From contig JAUSND010000002.1 in NCBI GenBank assembly GCA_030646295.1, forward strand, positions 62,001 through 126,000: DNA of 64,000 nucleotides, written 5' to 3'. This DNA is from Moraxellaceae bacterium. Lineage in GTDB: Bacteria > Pseudomonadota > Gammaproteobacteria > Pseudomonadales > Moraxellaceae. The position numbers and the translations under genes were made by a program. Below are positions 8,311-16,879 of the stretch, piece by piece (position 1 is the first letter of the stretch; each line of letters opens with the position of its first letter). A model generated the notes under the pieces. The model worked only from the letters and a program-made list of their open reading frames with translations. It did no database searches and was not told the origin of the DNA.

Positions 8311-9258
8311 TCAAAGCCCAAGAAAGGTTCGAAACTCCGCCACAGTGGCGGCAGCATCCTCTTCATGCGGCACATGACCCAGCCCGGGAAAAACAACCAG
8401 CTGGCTACCGGCAATATCCTTGTGAAAATTCTCGCCATTCACGGGAGGAATCAGGCGGTCATGGCCACCCCACAGAACAAGTGTCGGCAAGGTCAACATG
8501 CGGATACGTGCTGCATTTTCGCCTGACGGGGCCTGCCGGAAACGCTCGACCAGTGCCGCACGGTTTCCTGCACGCAAGGTGAGCTCGTAATAACGATCGA
8601 CCAGTTCCGGCGTCACCTTATCCGGATGCCCGTACACATTGCGCACACTCGACTCCACCATGTTACGCGGCAAGGTTACTTCCATCAGCTTGTTCAGCAG
8701 AGGAATCTGCGCAATCCGGAAACCAACCGGAATGGAAACTGATGGTGTCGGATAGCCGGCGGCATCCACCAGCACCAGCTTTTCAACACGCTCCGGATGC
8801 GCTGCGGCCATTTCCCAGGCCAGCCGTCCCCCGAAAGAATTCCCGACCAGCACCACCTTCTCTAATCCCATCGCATCAAATACAGCTGTCAAAAACTGCA
8901 CGTACCGTTCCATGCGATAGTCACCATCGGCCATCGGGCCGGTAAGGCCAAAACCGGGCAGGTCCAGGCTGATCACACGCCGATCCGTCTTCAGCGCTGC
9001 CACCCAGCCCTCCCATGTATGCAAGCTGGCCGAGGTGCCATGCAACAGCACTATCGGCGCAGCATCGTCACGCGGCCCCTCATCACGCACATGCACCTGC
9101 ATACCCTGCACCGCCACAAAGGCTGATGGTGCAGGAGCCCAACGCGATGTCAGTTCTGTCACCGGGCGATCCGGCGCCCAGTTCACGACCACCAAGACCA
9201 CTGACACCAGCACAATCACCGCCAGAAACCCGGCAACAACCCTTGCAACCATACGCAT
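8311..9258 (-). CDS. Membrane-anchored alpha/beta hydrolase
   Basis: About 315 residues from ATG 9258; several in-frame ATG and other starts exist up to 9351, but AGGGAG is best spaced for 9258. An N-terminal hydrophobic segment (VVAGFLAVIVLVSVVLVVV) acts as signal anchor. The alpha/beta hydrolase fold follows, with oxyanion HGTSAS, nucleophile elbow GNSFGG, acid segment WGGHDRLIP and catalytic His in GLGHVPHEE. An esterase, lipase or haloalkane dehalogenase-like reaction is possible; the substrate is unknown. It precedes the PH-like membrane gene by 12 bases. Confidence 0.85.
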   Translation of the reverse strand: MRMVARVVAGFLAVIVLVSVVLVVVNWAPDRPVTELTSRWAPAPSAFVAVQGMQVHVRDEGPRDDAAPIVLLHGTSASLHTWEGWVAALKTDRRVISLDLPGFGLTGPMADGDYRMERYVQFLTAVFDAMGLEKVVLVGNSFGGRLAWEMAAAHPERVEKLVLVDAAGYPTPSVSIPVGFRIAQIPLLNKLMEVTLPRNMVESSVRNVYGHPDKVTPELVDRYYELTLRAGNRAALVERFRQAPSGENAARIRMLTLPTLVLWGGHDRLIPPVNGENFHKDIAGSQLVVFPGLGHVPHEEDAAATVAEFRTFLGL

Positions 9259-9360
9259 GTGCATCACTCCCTGAATATCAGCATCAAAACAGACTCCCTG
9301 AATAACAGTTTTTGAACGCATGCGACAAGATGGCTTCTCCGCATTCTGCAACGAACATGC

Positions 9361-9400
9361 AATAAAAAAACCCGGGGAACTCGGCCCCGGGCTTTTTATT
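9361..9400 (-). terminator. Terminator of the glycine-zipper gene
   Basis: Stem CCCGGGG/CCCCGGG (9371-9377, 9385-9391) with a seven-base loop. On the minus strand it is followed by a run of seven T, just past the glycine-zipper gene stop. Confidence 0.9.
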
Positions 9401-9414
9401 CCACTCTTTATCCG

Positions 9415-9936
9415 TCAGTCATCGTAGCGCTGATAGGCATATTCCCGATAACCATTATCCTGGCGGTAACTCCTGCCCTCATGCCTGGCGTTCCACTTGT
9501 TATGGTGGTGGCCACGTCCCCAGCCATGGCCCTTGCCCGGGTGCCTGTCACTCTCCACCACGACCACACGCGGAGCACGCTCCCTGACCACTATCACCGG
9601 GGCCTCGCGGTAAATTACCGTTGGCGCATCACGGTAGACGATGCGGGTACGATCACGCCCCTCATAACGTTCATGGCCTTCATAATGATCATGCCGTTCA
9701 TCCCGTCCACGGTAATCCGGCTCGTTGCGACCACCATTGTCGTTGGCAATCATGACGCCCGTCATGGCGCCAAGCATGCCGCCCACCACTGCACCATCCC
9801 GTCCCCCCATGGACTTGCCCACCGCAGCACCCACACCACCACCAATGATGGCGCCTACCACCGGATCACCGGCCATGGCCTGTGTACTGAAAACCGTGCC
9901 AAGCACCAGAAAGGAAATGGCAAATTTGCTTTTCAT
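9415..9936 (-). CDS. Secreted glycine-zipper protein with charged His/Arg-rich tail
   Basis: 173 residues. A signal peptide of about 22 residues ends at AMA. Residues about 25-65 form a glycine zipper of the 2TM/OmpA-like type (VVGAIIGGGVGAAVGKSMGG and GAVVGGMLGAMTG), which usually inserts in or lies against a membrane. The remaining 105 residues are highly charged: DERHDHYEGHERYEGRDR, then beta-like REAPVIVVRE, then a GHGWGRGHHHNK stretch. No lipobox Cys is visible. The start has AGGAG at good spacing. Probably an envelope protein; metal or nucleic-acid contact by the His/Arg tail is speculation. Confidence 0.75.
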   Translation of the reverse strand: MKSKFAISFLVLGTVFSTQAMAGDPVVGAIIGGGVGAAVGKSMGGRDGAVVGGMLGAMTGVMIANDNGGRNEPDYRGRDERHDHYEGHERYEGRDRTRIVYRDAPTVIYREAPVIVVRERAPRVVVVESDRHPGKGHGWGRGHHHNKWNARHEGRSYRQDNGYREYAYQRYDD

Positions 9937-10129
9937 GATCTGTTCTCCTGTTGCCTGCCGGAGTGGCGGGCCATCCTGACGCGCCGTCCCTTAAAGAGAT
10001 TCCGGCTTCGTTCAACAGGATTAACGCGGGTTAACAGGAGCAGTTGACAGTGGTTGCAGGTTATTACATCTGTGCAACAGGCCGGTTACACGCGCAGGAA
10101 CCATTACTGCGGAGACATGCGGGCATTTC

Positions 10130-10161
10130 GCATTAGCGAACCTGATGAATTATGCTAATGC
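10130..10161. promoter_or_regulatory. Inverted repeat in the FKBP gene promoter region
   Basis: Perfect eight-base arms GCATTAGC (10130-10137) and GCTAATGC (10154-10161) with a 16-base spacer. The right arm overlaps a plausible -10 (TATGCT), 33-60 bases before the FKBP start, where a repressor would block transcription. The binding protein is unknown. Confidence 0.4.
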
Positions 10162-10193
10162 CCTGCCTTGCATGAACGGAACGGATTGGCACC

Positions 10194-10535
10194 ATGACAG
10201 AAGAGCTGAAGGTGGAAGACATTATTGTTGGAGAGGGAAAGGAGGCGGTCAAAGGTGCGCTCATCCTCACCCACTATCGGGGCACACTTGAGGACGGTAC
10301 CGAGTTTGACTCCTCTCACCGTCATGGTCGGCCGTTTGAATGTGTGATCGGCACAGGTCGCGTCATCAAGGGCTGGGATATCGGCATGATGGGCATGAAA
10401 GTTGGCGGCAAGCGCAAACTGTTTGTACCGGCACACCTGGCATATGGGGAGCGCCAGATCGGGGAGTTCATTAGCCCCAACTCGAATCTGCTGTTTGAAA
10501 TCGAATTGCTGGAAGTCCGCACGCGCGATGAATAA
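10194..10535 (+). CDS. FKBP-type peptidyl-prolyl cis-trans isomerase
   Basis: 113 residues forming a single minimal FKBP domain without signal peptide, so probably cytoplasmic. Characteristic segments are THYRGTLEDGTEFDSS, GTGRVIKGWDIGMMGMKVGGKRKL, the AYGERQIG turn and LLFEIELLEV. It should catalyse proline isomerisation in folding proteins. Unlike SlyD there is no inserted chaperone flap or His-rich tail. It stands alone between the glycine-zipper gene (divergent) and the DUF445 gene (same strand, 191 bases on). An inverted repeat overlaps its likely promoter. Confidence 0.95.
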   Translation: MTEELKVEDIIVGEGKEAVKGALILTHYRGTLEDGTEFDSSHRHGRPFECVIGTGRVIKGWDIGMMGMKVGGKRKLFVPAHLAYGERQIGEFISPNSNLLFEIELLEVRTRDE

Positions 10536-10726
10536 CGCAAGACAGCGCAACTGACCCTTCGCACAACTGCCGGCCGCCTGCATCAAGGACAGACAGGATT
10601 CTTTTTTGACTTGGCCGAACTGACTGAAAAAGTCTGATCCTGCGGCCAAACAACAACCGCCACACTGATGGCATGCTGCCCTGTTGATGAGCCGCCCTGG
10701 CCACTGCCGCAGAGACATATCCTCAC

Positions 10727-11992
10727 ATGAACGCCCTTACCCTCTTCTGGCAGGAACTCACTGCCCGTCCCGACTTCTGGGGCTTTATCAGCATTCCCGT
10801 TGTCGCTGCCGTCGTCACCTGGGTACATGTGTGGTGGGCCATGCAGATGGTTTTCTACCCACTCGATTTTATCGGCATCAAGACACCAAAGCTGGAAAAA
10901 ATGCTGGGCCTGCACCCGTTTGGCTGGCAGGGCATCATTCCGCGCAAGGCCCGCAAGATGTCCGACATTGTGGTGGACCGCGTGATCAACCGGATGGGAT
11001 CCGTCAGCGACTTCCTGCACCAGATGGAGCCTGAAAAAGTGGCGGCCTATGTCGCCGAATCCGTAGCAGCCAATATCGAGGAATACACCGACGAAGTCAT
11101 GCGCGAGCGCAACAGCCTGTTCTGGGACAATCTGCCCGTCAGCGTGAAAGGCATGGTGTATGCACATGTGCGCAGCCGCCTGCCCCGCATCATGGACCGT
11201 GTGGTGCAGTCCATGATCAGTCAGATAGACGATCTGGTTGATGTGAAAGAAATGTGTGGCCGCCAGATGGAAGCTGATCGCGCGCTTGTCGTACGCATGT
11301 TTCTGGAAGTCGGCGACAAGGAAGTAAGGTTCATCATCAATTCCAGTTTCTGGATCGGTCTCGCCTTTGGCGTCGTCCAGATGGTGCTGTTCTGGTTCAT
11401 ACCCTGGCACGGACTGCTGCCGCTCTATGCTGCCGTGCTGGGCTTGCTCACCAACTGGCTGGCACTGGCAATGGTCTTCAGGCCGGTGAATCCGGTCAGA
11501 ATCGGCCCCTTCACCATTCAGGGCCTGTTCCTGCGCCGTCAGGCACAGGTAGCCGACAAGTTTGCCACCATCAGCTCCCAGGAAATCCTCACGGTTCACC
11601 AGTTCATGCGCGAGGTCCTGACCGGTTCGCGGTCCGAACGTGCCCGGCGCATGATACACAAGCACGTCAACCGGCTGGTAGATGAGTCATTGCTGGCACG
11701 CACCGGCGCACAGGTGGCATTCGGCGCAGCCGGTTTTTCAGACCTCAAGACGCTGATCACCGACAAGAGCGTTGAAATGGCGCTGAAGCCGCTATCAAAC
11801 CAGCGCTTCAACCGGGAACGGGCCACAGAGCTGGCGGATCTTTTTGCACGCAAGATGAAGGAGCTGACACCGGCCGAATTCCAGGACCTGCTGCGGCCGG
11901 CGTTCCAGGAGGATGAATGGATTCTTTTGCTGCTGGGCGCCGTGACCGGCATGGCTGCGGGAACCATACAGCTACTGCTGGGCTTTCAGTAG
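10727..11992 (+). CDS. DUF445 family inner-membrane protein
   Basis: 421 residues. A first membrane segment lies at about 17-45, a second pair at about 208-255 (FWIGLAFGVVQMVLFWFIP, LLPLYAAVLGLLTNWLALAMVF) and one at the C-terminus (about 400-418). The TNWLA motif and the repeated FGWQGIIPRKA and GPFTIQGLFLRRQ segments, each followed by a helical region, are the internal duplication typical of DUF445 proteins. The biochemical role of the family is not established. It is followed by a strong terminator shared with the convergent fad operon. Confidence 0.85.
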   Translation: MNALTLFWQELTARPDFWGFISIPVVAAVVTWVHVWWAMQMVFYPLDFIGIKTPKLEKMLGLHPFGWQGIIPRKARKMSDIVVDRVINRMGSVSDFLHQMEPEKVAAYVAESVAANIEEYTDEVMRERNSLFWDNLPVSVKGMVYAHVRSRLPRIMDRVVQSMISQIDDLVDVKEMCGRQMEADRALVVRMFLEVGDKEVRFIINSSFWIGLAFGVVQMVLFWFIPWHGLLPLYAAVLGLLTNWLALAMVFRPVNPVRIGPFTIQGLFLRRQAQVADKFATISSQEILTVHQFMREVLTGSRSERARRMIHKHVNRLVDESLLARTGAQVAFGAAGFSDLKTLITDKSVEMALKPLSNQRFNRERATELADLFARKMKELTPAEFQDLLRPAFQEDEWILLLLGAVTGMAAGTIQLLLGFQ

Positions 11993-12083
11993 CTGCATCA
12001 TGCATTGATTAAAATACGCGCCTGATCCGGGCTGCCAGACACCGCAAATGAACACGTGGTTAGCTTCATCGAATCAACAACCC

Positions 12084-12117
12084 AATAAAAAGCCCCGCAG
12101 ATGCGGGGCTTTTTATT
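12084..12117. terminator. Bidirectional terminator between DUF445 gene and fad operon
   Basis: Near-perfect stem AGCCCCGCA/TGCGGGGCT (12091-12099, 12102-12110), with AATAAAA on one side and TTTTATT on the other, between convergent genes. Confidence 0.95.
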
Positions 12118-12137
12118 AACGGATCAGCAACTCAACC

Positions 12138-14318
12138 TTACTGGAAGGTCTCGCCCTTGGCCGCCATCTCCACCAGCAACTTCGGCGGTGTGAAACGCTC
12201 ACCGTGTTTGGCCGCCAGTTCACCGGCACGCTTGACGAACTCGGGCACACCGATGAAGTTGATGTACTGCAACTGGCCACCGGTCCACGGTGCCATGCCA
12301 ATACCGAAGATCGAACCGATGTTCGCATCCGGCACATTGCGCAGCACGCCTTCTTCAAAGCAGCGAGCCGCTTCGATGGACTGGCGATACAGCAGACGCT
12401 CCTTCAGCTCTTCAAATTCAGCCGGCGTCGGCTGGGCCTTGTCGGCCTTCATGAAGTGCCCGGCCAGTTCCGGCCACAGGTGCTTCTTGCCATCGGCAGG
12501 ATAGTCATAGAAGCCAGCGCCATCCTTCTTGCCCGGACGCTTGAACTCGTTAAGCATCTTTTCAACCACCGGCACGGCTGCATCCGCGGGCAGCGACTTG
12601 CCTTCGGCAGCAAGATCCTTCTCGGTCTGTACACGCACCTTGCGGGTGAGCTCCAGGTTCACTTCATCCAGCACGGCCAGCGGACCAATCGGCATGCCGG
12701 CCTGGGCAGCCGCCTGCTCGATGGAGACCGGGTTCCAGCCTTCGGCCAGCATGTTCACACCTTCCATGCAGAAGGTGCCGAATACACGGCTGGTGAAGAA
12801 ACCACGACTGTCATTCACCACAATCGGGGTCTTCTTGATCTGCAACACATAATCAAAGGCCTTGGCCAGCGCGTCTTCGCCGGTTTCCTTGCCCATGATG
12901 ATTTCCACCAGCGGCATCTTGTCGACCGGCGAGAAGAAGTGCAGACCGATGTAGTTCTTTGCATTGCGTGAGGCTTCTGCCAGACCGGTGATCGGCAGCG
13001 TCGAGGTATTCGATGCCATGATCAGGTCGGCGCCACAGGCGGCCTCGGCCTTCGCGGTCACATCAGCCTTGATCTTGCGATCTTCGAACACAGCCTCGAT
13101 CACGAGATCGGCACCGGCCAGTTTGCTGTAGTCGGTCGTTGCGGTGATCAGGGCCAGCTTCTGCTCGGCCGCTTCCTTGGTCATGGCACCCTTGGAGACA
13201 CGCTTTTCCAGCAGCTTCTGCGTGTACGCCTTGCCACGATCAGCCGCATCCTGAGCTGCATCAATCAGCACCACTTCAATGCCGGACATGGCCGACACGT
13301 AAGCAATGCCCTGACCCATCATGCCTGCACCCAGAATGCCGACCTTCTTGCTCTTCCATTCCGGATATTTTTCCTTGGAAGGACGCGAACCGCCGCCATT
13401 GATCTTCTGCAGATCAAAGAAGAAAGCCTTGATCATGTTCTTGGCATGCTTGCCGGTGGCGAGCTTGGTGAAGTAACGGCCTTCAATCTTCAGCGCGCTG
13501 TCAAAATCGACCTGGGCACCTTCAACGGCGGCGCACATGATGGCCATGGGAGCCGGATAGTTTTCCTGGGCACCCTTGAGCTGCTTTCGCAGGTTGGACG
13601 GGAATGCCGGCAGGTTCATGGCCAGTGCCGGCGTGGACGGTGTACCGCCCGGCATCTTGTAGCCGCTCTTGTCCCACGGCTGCTGTGCGCTCGGGTTGGC
13701 CTTGATCCACTCACGGGCCTTGCTCAGCATGTCTTCCTGGGTCTCAGCGATTTCATCGATGATGCCGGTGGACAGTGCCTTGGCCGGCTTCATGCGCTGG
13801 CCCTGCATCAGCACGTTCATCAGACCGTTCTGGATACCGAGCATGCGGGTGATACGCACCACACCGCCACCACCCGGCAGCAGGCCGAGGCTCACTTCCG
13901 GCAGACCGAATTCGGCCTTGGGATTGTTGAGGGCAATACGACGGTGGCAAGCGAGTGCAATTTCAAGACCGCCGCCCAGTGCCGTGCCATTCAGCGCAGC
14001 CACGACCGGCTTGCCGAGTGTTTCCAGCGCGCGCAACTGGCGCTTGATTTCGGTCACGCCGGCTTCAAATTCCTGCGCGTGCTCGGGGCCTGCCTGAATC
14101 AGTGTTTTCAGATCGCCACCGGCAAAGAAGGTTTTCTTGGCCGAGGTAAGGATCACGCCCTTGATGTCGGCTTTTTCGGCCTGCAGGCGTGCAACGGTTT
14201 CCGCCATGGACTTGGTGTACAGCTCGTTCATGGTGTTGGCGGACGAGTTCGGATCGTCCAGGGTCAGCGTGACAATGTTGTCAGCATCTTTTTCCCAACG
14301 GATAGCAGACTGGCTCAT
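12138..14318 (-). CDS. Bifunctional enoyl-CoA hydratase / 3-hydroxyacyl-CoA dehydrogenase
   Basis: 726 residues from ATG 14318, preceded by GGAG eight bases away. The N-terminal crotonase domain (about 1-190) has GTALGGGLEIALAC with E119 and PEVSLGLLPGGGG with E141, the two acid residues of the hydratase. The NAD-binding fold begins at GILGAGMMGQGI (about 327-338), followed by the hydroxyacyl-CoA dehydrogenase domains with GLHFFSPVDKMPLVEI and GFFTSRVF. It carries out two consecutive steps of fatty acid beta-oxidation and belongs to the FadB/FadJ type; which of the two is uncertain. The thiolase gene lies 29 bases upstream in the same operon, giving the standard trifunctional complex. Confidence 0.93.
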   Translation of the reverse strand: MSQSAIRWEKDADNIVTLTLDDPNSSANTMNELYTKSMAETVARLQAEKADIKGVILTSAKKTFFAGGDLKTLIQAGPEHAQEFEAGVTEIKRQLRALETLGKPVVAALNGTALGGGLEIALACHRRIALNNPKAEFGLPEVSLGLLPGGGGVVRITRMLGIQNGLMNVLMQGQRMKPAKALSTGIIDEIAETQEDMLSKAREWIKANPSAQQPWDKSGYKMPGGTPSTPALAMNLPAFPSNLRKQLKGAQENYPAPMAIMCAAVEGAQVDFDSALKIEGRYFTKLATGKHAKNMIKAFFFDLQKINGGGSRPSKEKYPEWKSKKVGILGAGMMGQGIAYVSAMSGIEVVLIDAAQDAADRGKAYTQKLLEKRVSKGAMTKEAAEQKLALITATTDYSKLAGADLVIEAVFEDRKIKADVTAKAEAACGADLIMASNTSTLPITGLAEASRNAKNYIGLHFFSPVDKMPLVEIIMGKETGEDALAKAFDYVLQIKKTPIVVNDSRGFFTSRVFGTFCMEGVNMLAEGWNPVSIEQAAAQAGMPIGPLAVLDEVNLELTRKVRVQTEKDLAAEGKSLPADAAVPVVEKMLNEFKRPGKKDGAGFYDYPADGKKHLWPELAGHFMKADKAQPTPAEFEELKERLLYRQSIEAARCFEEGVLRNVPDANIGSIFGIGMAPWTGGQLQYINFIGVPEFVKRAGELAAKHGERFTPPKLLVEMAAKGETFQ

Positions 14319-14347
14319 TATGTGTTCTCCAAATTCTCTCGTGGGAA

Positions 14348-15562
14348 TCAAACGCGTTCGATGATTGTGGCAATACCCATGCCACCACCAACGCAGAGGG
14401 TGCACAGCGCGCGCTTGAGGCCGCGACGCTCCAGCTCGTCCAGCGCGATCTGCACGATCATGCAGCCGGTGGCACCGAGCGGGTGACCCATGGCGATGGA
14501 GCCGCCGTTGACGTTGACGATGTCGTCCTTGATGCCCATGTCTTTCATGAAGCGCATGGCCACCGACGCAAACGCCTCGTTGATTTCCCAGAGATCAATA
14601 TCAGCAGCGGTGAGGCCGGCCTTGGCCAGGGCCTTCTTGGCTGCAGGGGCCGGACCGGTCAGCATGATGGTCGGGTCAGCGCCGCTCACGGCGGTGGCAA
14701 TGATCTTGGCACGCGGCTTCAGACCGAGCTTCTTGCCGGTCGCTTCGTTGCCGATCAGCATCAATGCGGCACCGTCGACAATGCCCGACGAGTTGCCCGG
14801 GGTATGCACGTGGTTGATCTTTTCAACCCAGTTGTATTTCTGCAGGGCGACGGCATTGAAGCCACCCATTTCGCCCATCATGGCGAAGGAAGGGTTAAGA
14901 CCACCCAGGCCTTCCAGTGTGGAGTTGGCCTTGATGAATTCGTCTTCGGCGAGAATGGTCAGACCGTTAAAATCCTTGACCGGTACCACTGACTTCTTGA
15001 ACCAGCCTTCTGCACGCGCCTTGGCGGCACGCTGCTGCGAGCGCAGGGCAAAGTTATCAACGTCTTCGCGGGAAAAACCTTCGATCGTGGCGATCAGGTC
15101 GGCACCGATGCCCTGCGGCACAAAGCCGGTCTGCAGGTTGGTTTCCGGGTCCATCGCCCAGGCACCACCGTCAGAGCCCATCGGCAGGCGCGACATGGAT
15201 TCCACGCCACCAACCACCACCAGATCCTCGAAACCGGAGCGGATCTTCATGGCGCCGAGGTTCACGGCCTCAAGGCCGGACGCACAGAAACGGTTCAGCT
15301 GCACACCGGCAGTGGTGTCATTCCACTGGGCCTTGAGGGCCGCCGTCTTGGCAATGTCCGCCCCCTGATCACCCACGGGGGTCACGCAACCGAGCACCAC
15401 ATCATCGACGTAGTCCTTGATCCCGGCGCCGTTACGCTCTTCGAGCGCGTGCATGAGACCTACGACCAGATCGACCGGCTTGACTGTATGCAGCGAGCCA
15501 TCCTTCTTGCCCTTGCCGCGGGGGGTGCGGACCCCGTCAAAAATATACGCTTCAGTTGTCAT
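14348..15562 (-). CDS. Acetyl-CoA C-acyltransferase (thiolase) of beta-oxidation
   Basis: 404 residues. ATG 15562 is chosen because AGGA is six bases upstream; ATG 15568 directly abuts that site. The acyl-accepting cysteine lies in [10 protein letters not shown] (C93). The two other active-site motifs are [14 protein letters not shown] and CVGGGMGIA. It releases acetyl-CoA in the last step of beta-oxidation, partnered by the hydratase/dehydrogenase encoded 29 bases downstream. About 11 bases upstream of the ribosome site a GAAAC-AC-GTTCG element resembles, with a mismatch, the PsrA/FadR-like operators described in Pseudomonas. Confidence 0.94.
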   Translation of the reverse strand: MTTEAYIFDGVRTPRGKGKKDGSLHTVKPVDLVVGLMHALEERNGAGIKDYVDDVVLGCVTPVGDQGADIAKTAALKAQWNDTTAGVQLNRFCASGLEAVNLGAMKIRSGFEDLVVVGGVESMSRLPMGSDGGAWAMDPETNLQTGFVPQGIGADLIATIEGFSREDVDNFALRSQQRAAKARAEGWFKKSVVPVKDFNGLTILAEDEFIKANSTLEGLGGLNPSFAMMGEMGGFNAVALQKYNWVEKINHVHTPGNSSGIVDGAALMLIGNEATGKKLGLKPRAKIIATAVSGADPTIMLTGPAPAAKKALAKAGLTAADIDLWEINEAFASVAMRFMKDMGIKDDIVNVNGGSIAMGHPLGATGCMIVQIALDELERRGLKRALCTLCVGGGMGIATIIERV

Positions 15563-15761
15563 GGACATTCCTCGTTGACGAACGTGTTTCAGGGACCGGC
15601 TGACTGCTTTTCCGGGCAGGAAAGACAGTCGTGACCAACCGGCCAGCTGGGTCGTAACCTTGCGCCTGGCATCGTTGCCGGACAATGACGTTTGCGTTCA
15701 AAAGCATTGACCAAACCGATCAGGGTCGTGACACAAGGGAAAAGGCCTAAGGATAGACAAG

Positions 15762-15784
15762 AAAAAGCCGGCAGGACGCCGGCT
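15762..15784 (-). terminator. Terminator of the usp gene
   Basis: Stem AGCCGGC/GCCGGCT (15766-15772, 15778-15784) with a five-base loop; on the minus strand a TTTTT run follows. Confidence 0.8.
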
Positions 15785-15819
15785 TTGGGAAGATCGCGTC
15801 AAGGCGTCCTGCAGCAGCC

Positions 15820-16698
15820 TCAGGCGGGCTCAACGTAGTCCTGTGGACGCAAGACCAGTACATCACAATCCACGCGCGGCAACACATCCTCCGCCGTATT
15901 ACCCAGCCAGAAGGCAGCAAAACCGGAGCGCGCCACCGTGCCCAGCAGCAAGCAGTCCACCCCCTCCTGGCGCACCAGTTCCGGCAGCACCACATCCGGG
16001 CGGCCCGGCAACACCCTCACCAGATCGCTGGCCATGCCAAAATCGGCCACCTGCTTTTCAATGCCTTCGCGGTAGGTCTTCTCCAGATCCGTCGCCACAT
16101 AACTGGCGGCATAGGCATCCCCCATCAGCGGCACCAGCTCCGCCGGATTGGGCAGGGCAGACAGCACCCTGATTTGCCCACCAAAACACGGGGCCAGCAA
16201 CTGCAGGTGCTCAAGAATCACCTGATTGAGTACCCGATGCGGTGCATCCTCGGCACCGGCCCCCAATGCGCCGGCAAACATGGCCGGTGTCCGCAAGTGC
16301 CGGACCAGCAACAAAGGGCACGGCAAGTGCCTCAACAGGGGGCGCAAATCGTCAAGATAGCCGGCCCCCATCATCAGGAGGTCCGCCTCGAACCGTCGCG
16401 CCTCATGCACAATCGTGTCCGCAGGGTGCCCGGTCGCAACTGCGGCAAAAGCCGTTCCTGACGGTGCATCGGCCTCCAGCTCCTGCAGCCAGTGCCTGGC
16501 CGCCACCTCCGCATTGTGCGAGGCCATGTCCTGCAGGCCTGGCGCCAGATCCAGACCGGGCTTCACATCCGGCGCCACCGGCACCAGCACCTGCAGCATT
16601 GCACCGGTCGCCTCTGCCCAGGCCAGTGACTGCAGCCATGCGGCCTGGTTATCCCGGCCAGCCTCCAGCACCACCAATATTGTCTTTACCGGCAACAT
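15820..16698 (-). CDS. Tandem universal stress protein, UspE-like
   Basis: 292 residues, twice the length of a single Usp domain: domain one about 1-135 (VKTILVVLEAG near the start, ADLLMMGAG near its end), domain two about 150-292 (DCLLLGTVARSG and VDCDVLVLRP at the end). Start 16698 is favoured because AAAGGAG is six bases upstream; ATG 16704 directly abuts it. The gene is divergent from an FNR/Anr gene. In E. coli uspE also neighbours fnr, so the pairing looks conserved and suggests regulation by oxygen limitation. The typical G-2x-G-9x-G(S/T) ATP loop is only partly visible. Confidence 0.85.
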   Translation of the reverse strand: MLPVKTILVVLEAGRDNQAAWLQSLAWAEATGAMLQVLVPVAPDVKPGLDLAPGLQDMASHNAEVAARHWLQELEADAPSGTAFAAVATGHPADTIVHEARRFEADLLMMGAGYLDDLRPLLRHLPCPLLLVRHLRTPAMFAGALGAGAEDAPHRVLNQVILEHLQLLAPCFGGQIRVLSALPNPAELVPLMGDAYAASYVATDLEKTYREGIEKQVADFGMASDLVRVLPGRPDVVLPELVRQEGVDCLLLGTVARSGFAAFWLGNTAEDVLPRVDCDVLVLRPQDYVEPA

Positions 16699-16801
16699 CT
16701 GCATCTCCTTTGTCTACCGTAGTGTCTCCTGCACCACCCTACCCTGCGCTAGCGACAGCAGCAGCACAAGACAGATCATCAAAACCGCCGGAACGCCTTA
16801 G

Positions 16802-16825
16802 ACCTTTTGTTATAGCCAAAAAGGT
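16802..16825. promoter_or_regulatory. Inverted repeat between uspE and fnr
   Basis: Arms ACCTTTT (16802-16808) and AAAAGGT (16819-16825) with a ten-base spacer, 55-78 bases upstream of the FNR start. It does not match the FNR box, so a different regulator or only a promoter feature is implied. Confidence 0.3.
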
Positions 16826-16879
16826 AGCCTGCTCTGTTATCATGGACGCCCCTGCGGCCGCCGAATCATTGAGCAAGCC

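Noticed and set aside
10583-11665. 360-codon open frame opposite the DUF445 gene
   Set aside because: Antisense shadow; the plus-strand protein has membrane segments and family motifs, the minus-strand one does not.
13446-14486. 346-codon open frame opposite the hydratase/dehydrogenase gene
   Set aside because: Antisense shadow without motifs or a ribosome site.
16770-16790. FNR box between uspE and fnr
   Set aside because: Only the half site ATCAA (16778-16782) is present; the other half does not match TTGAT at the required spacing.
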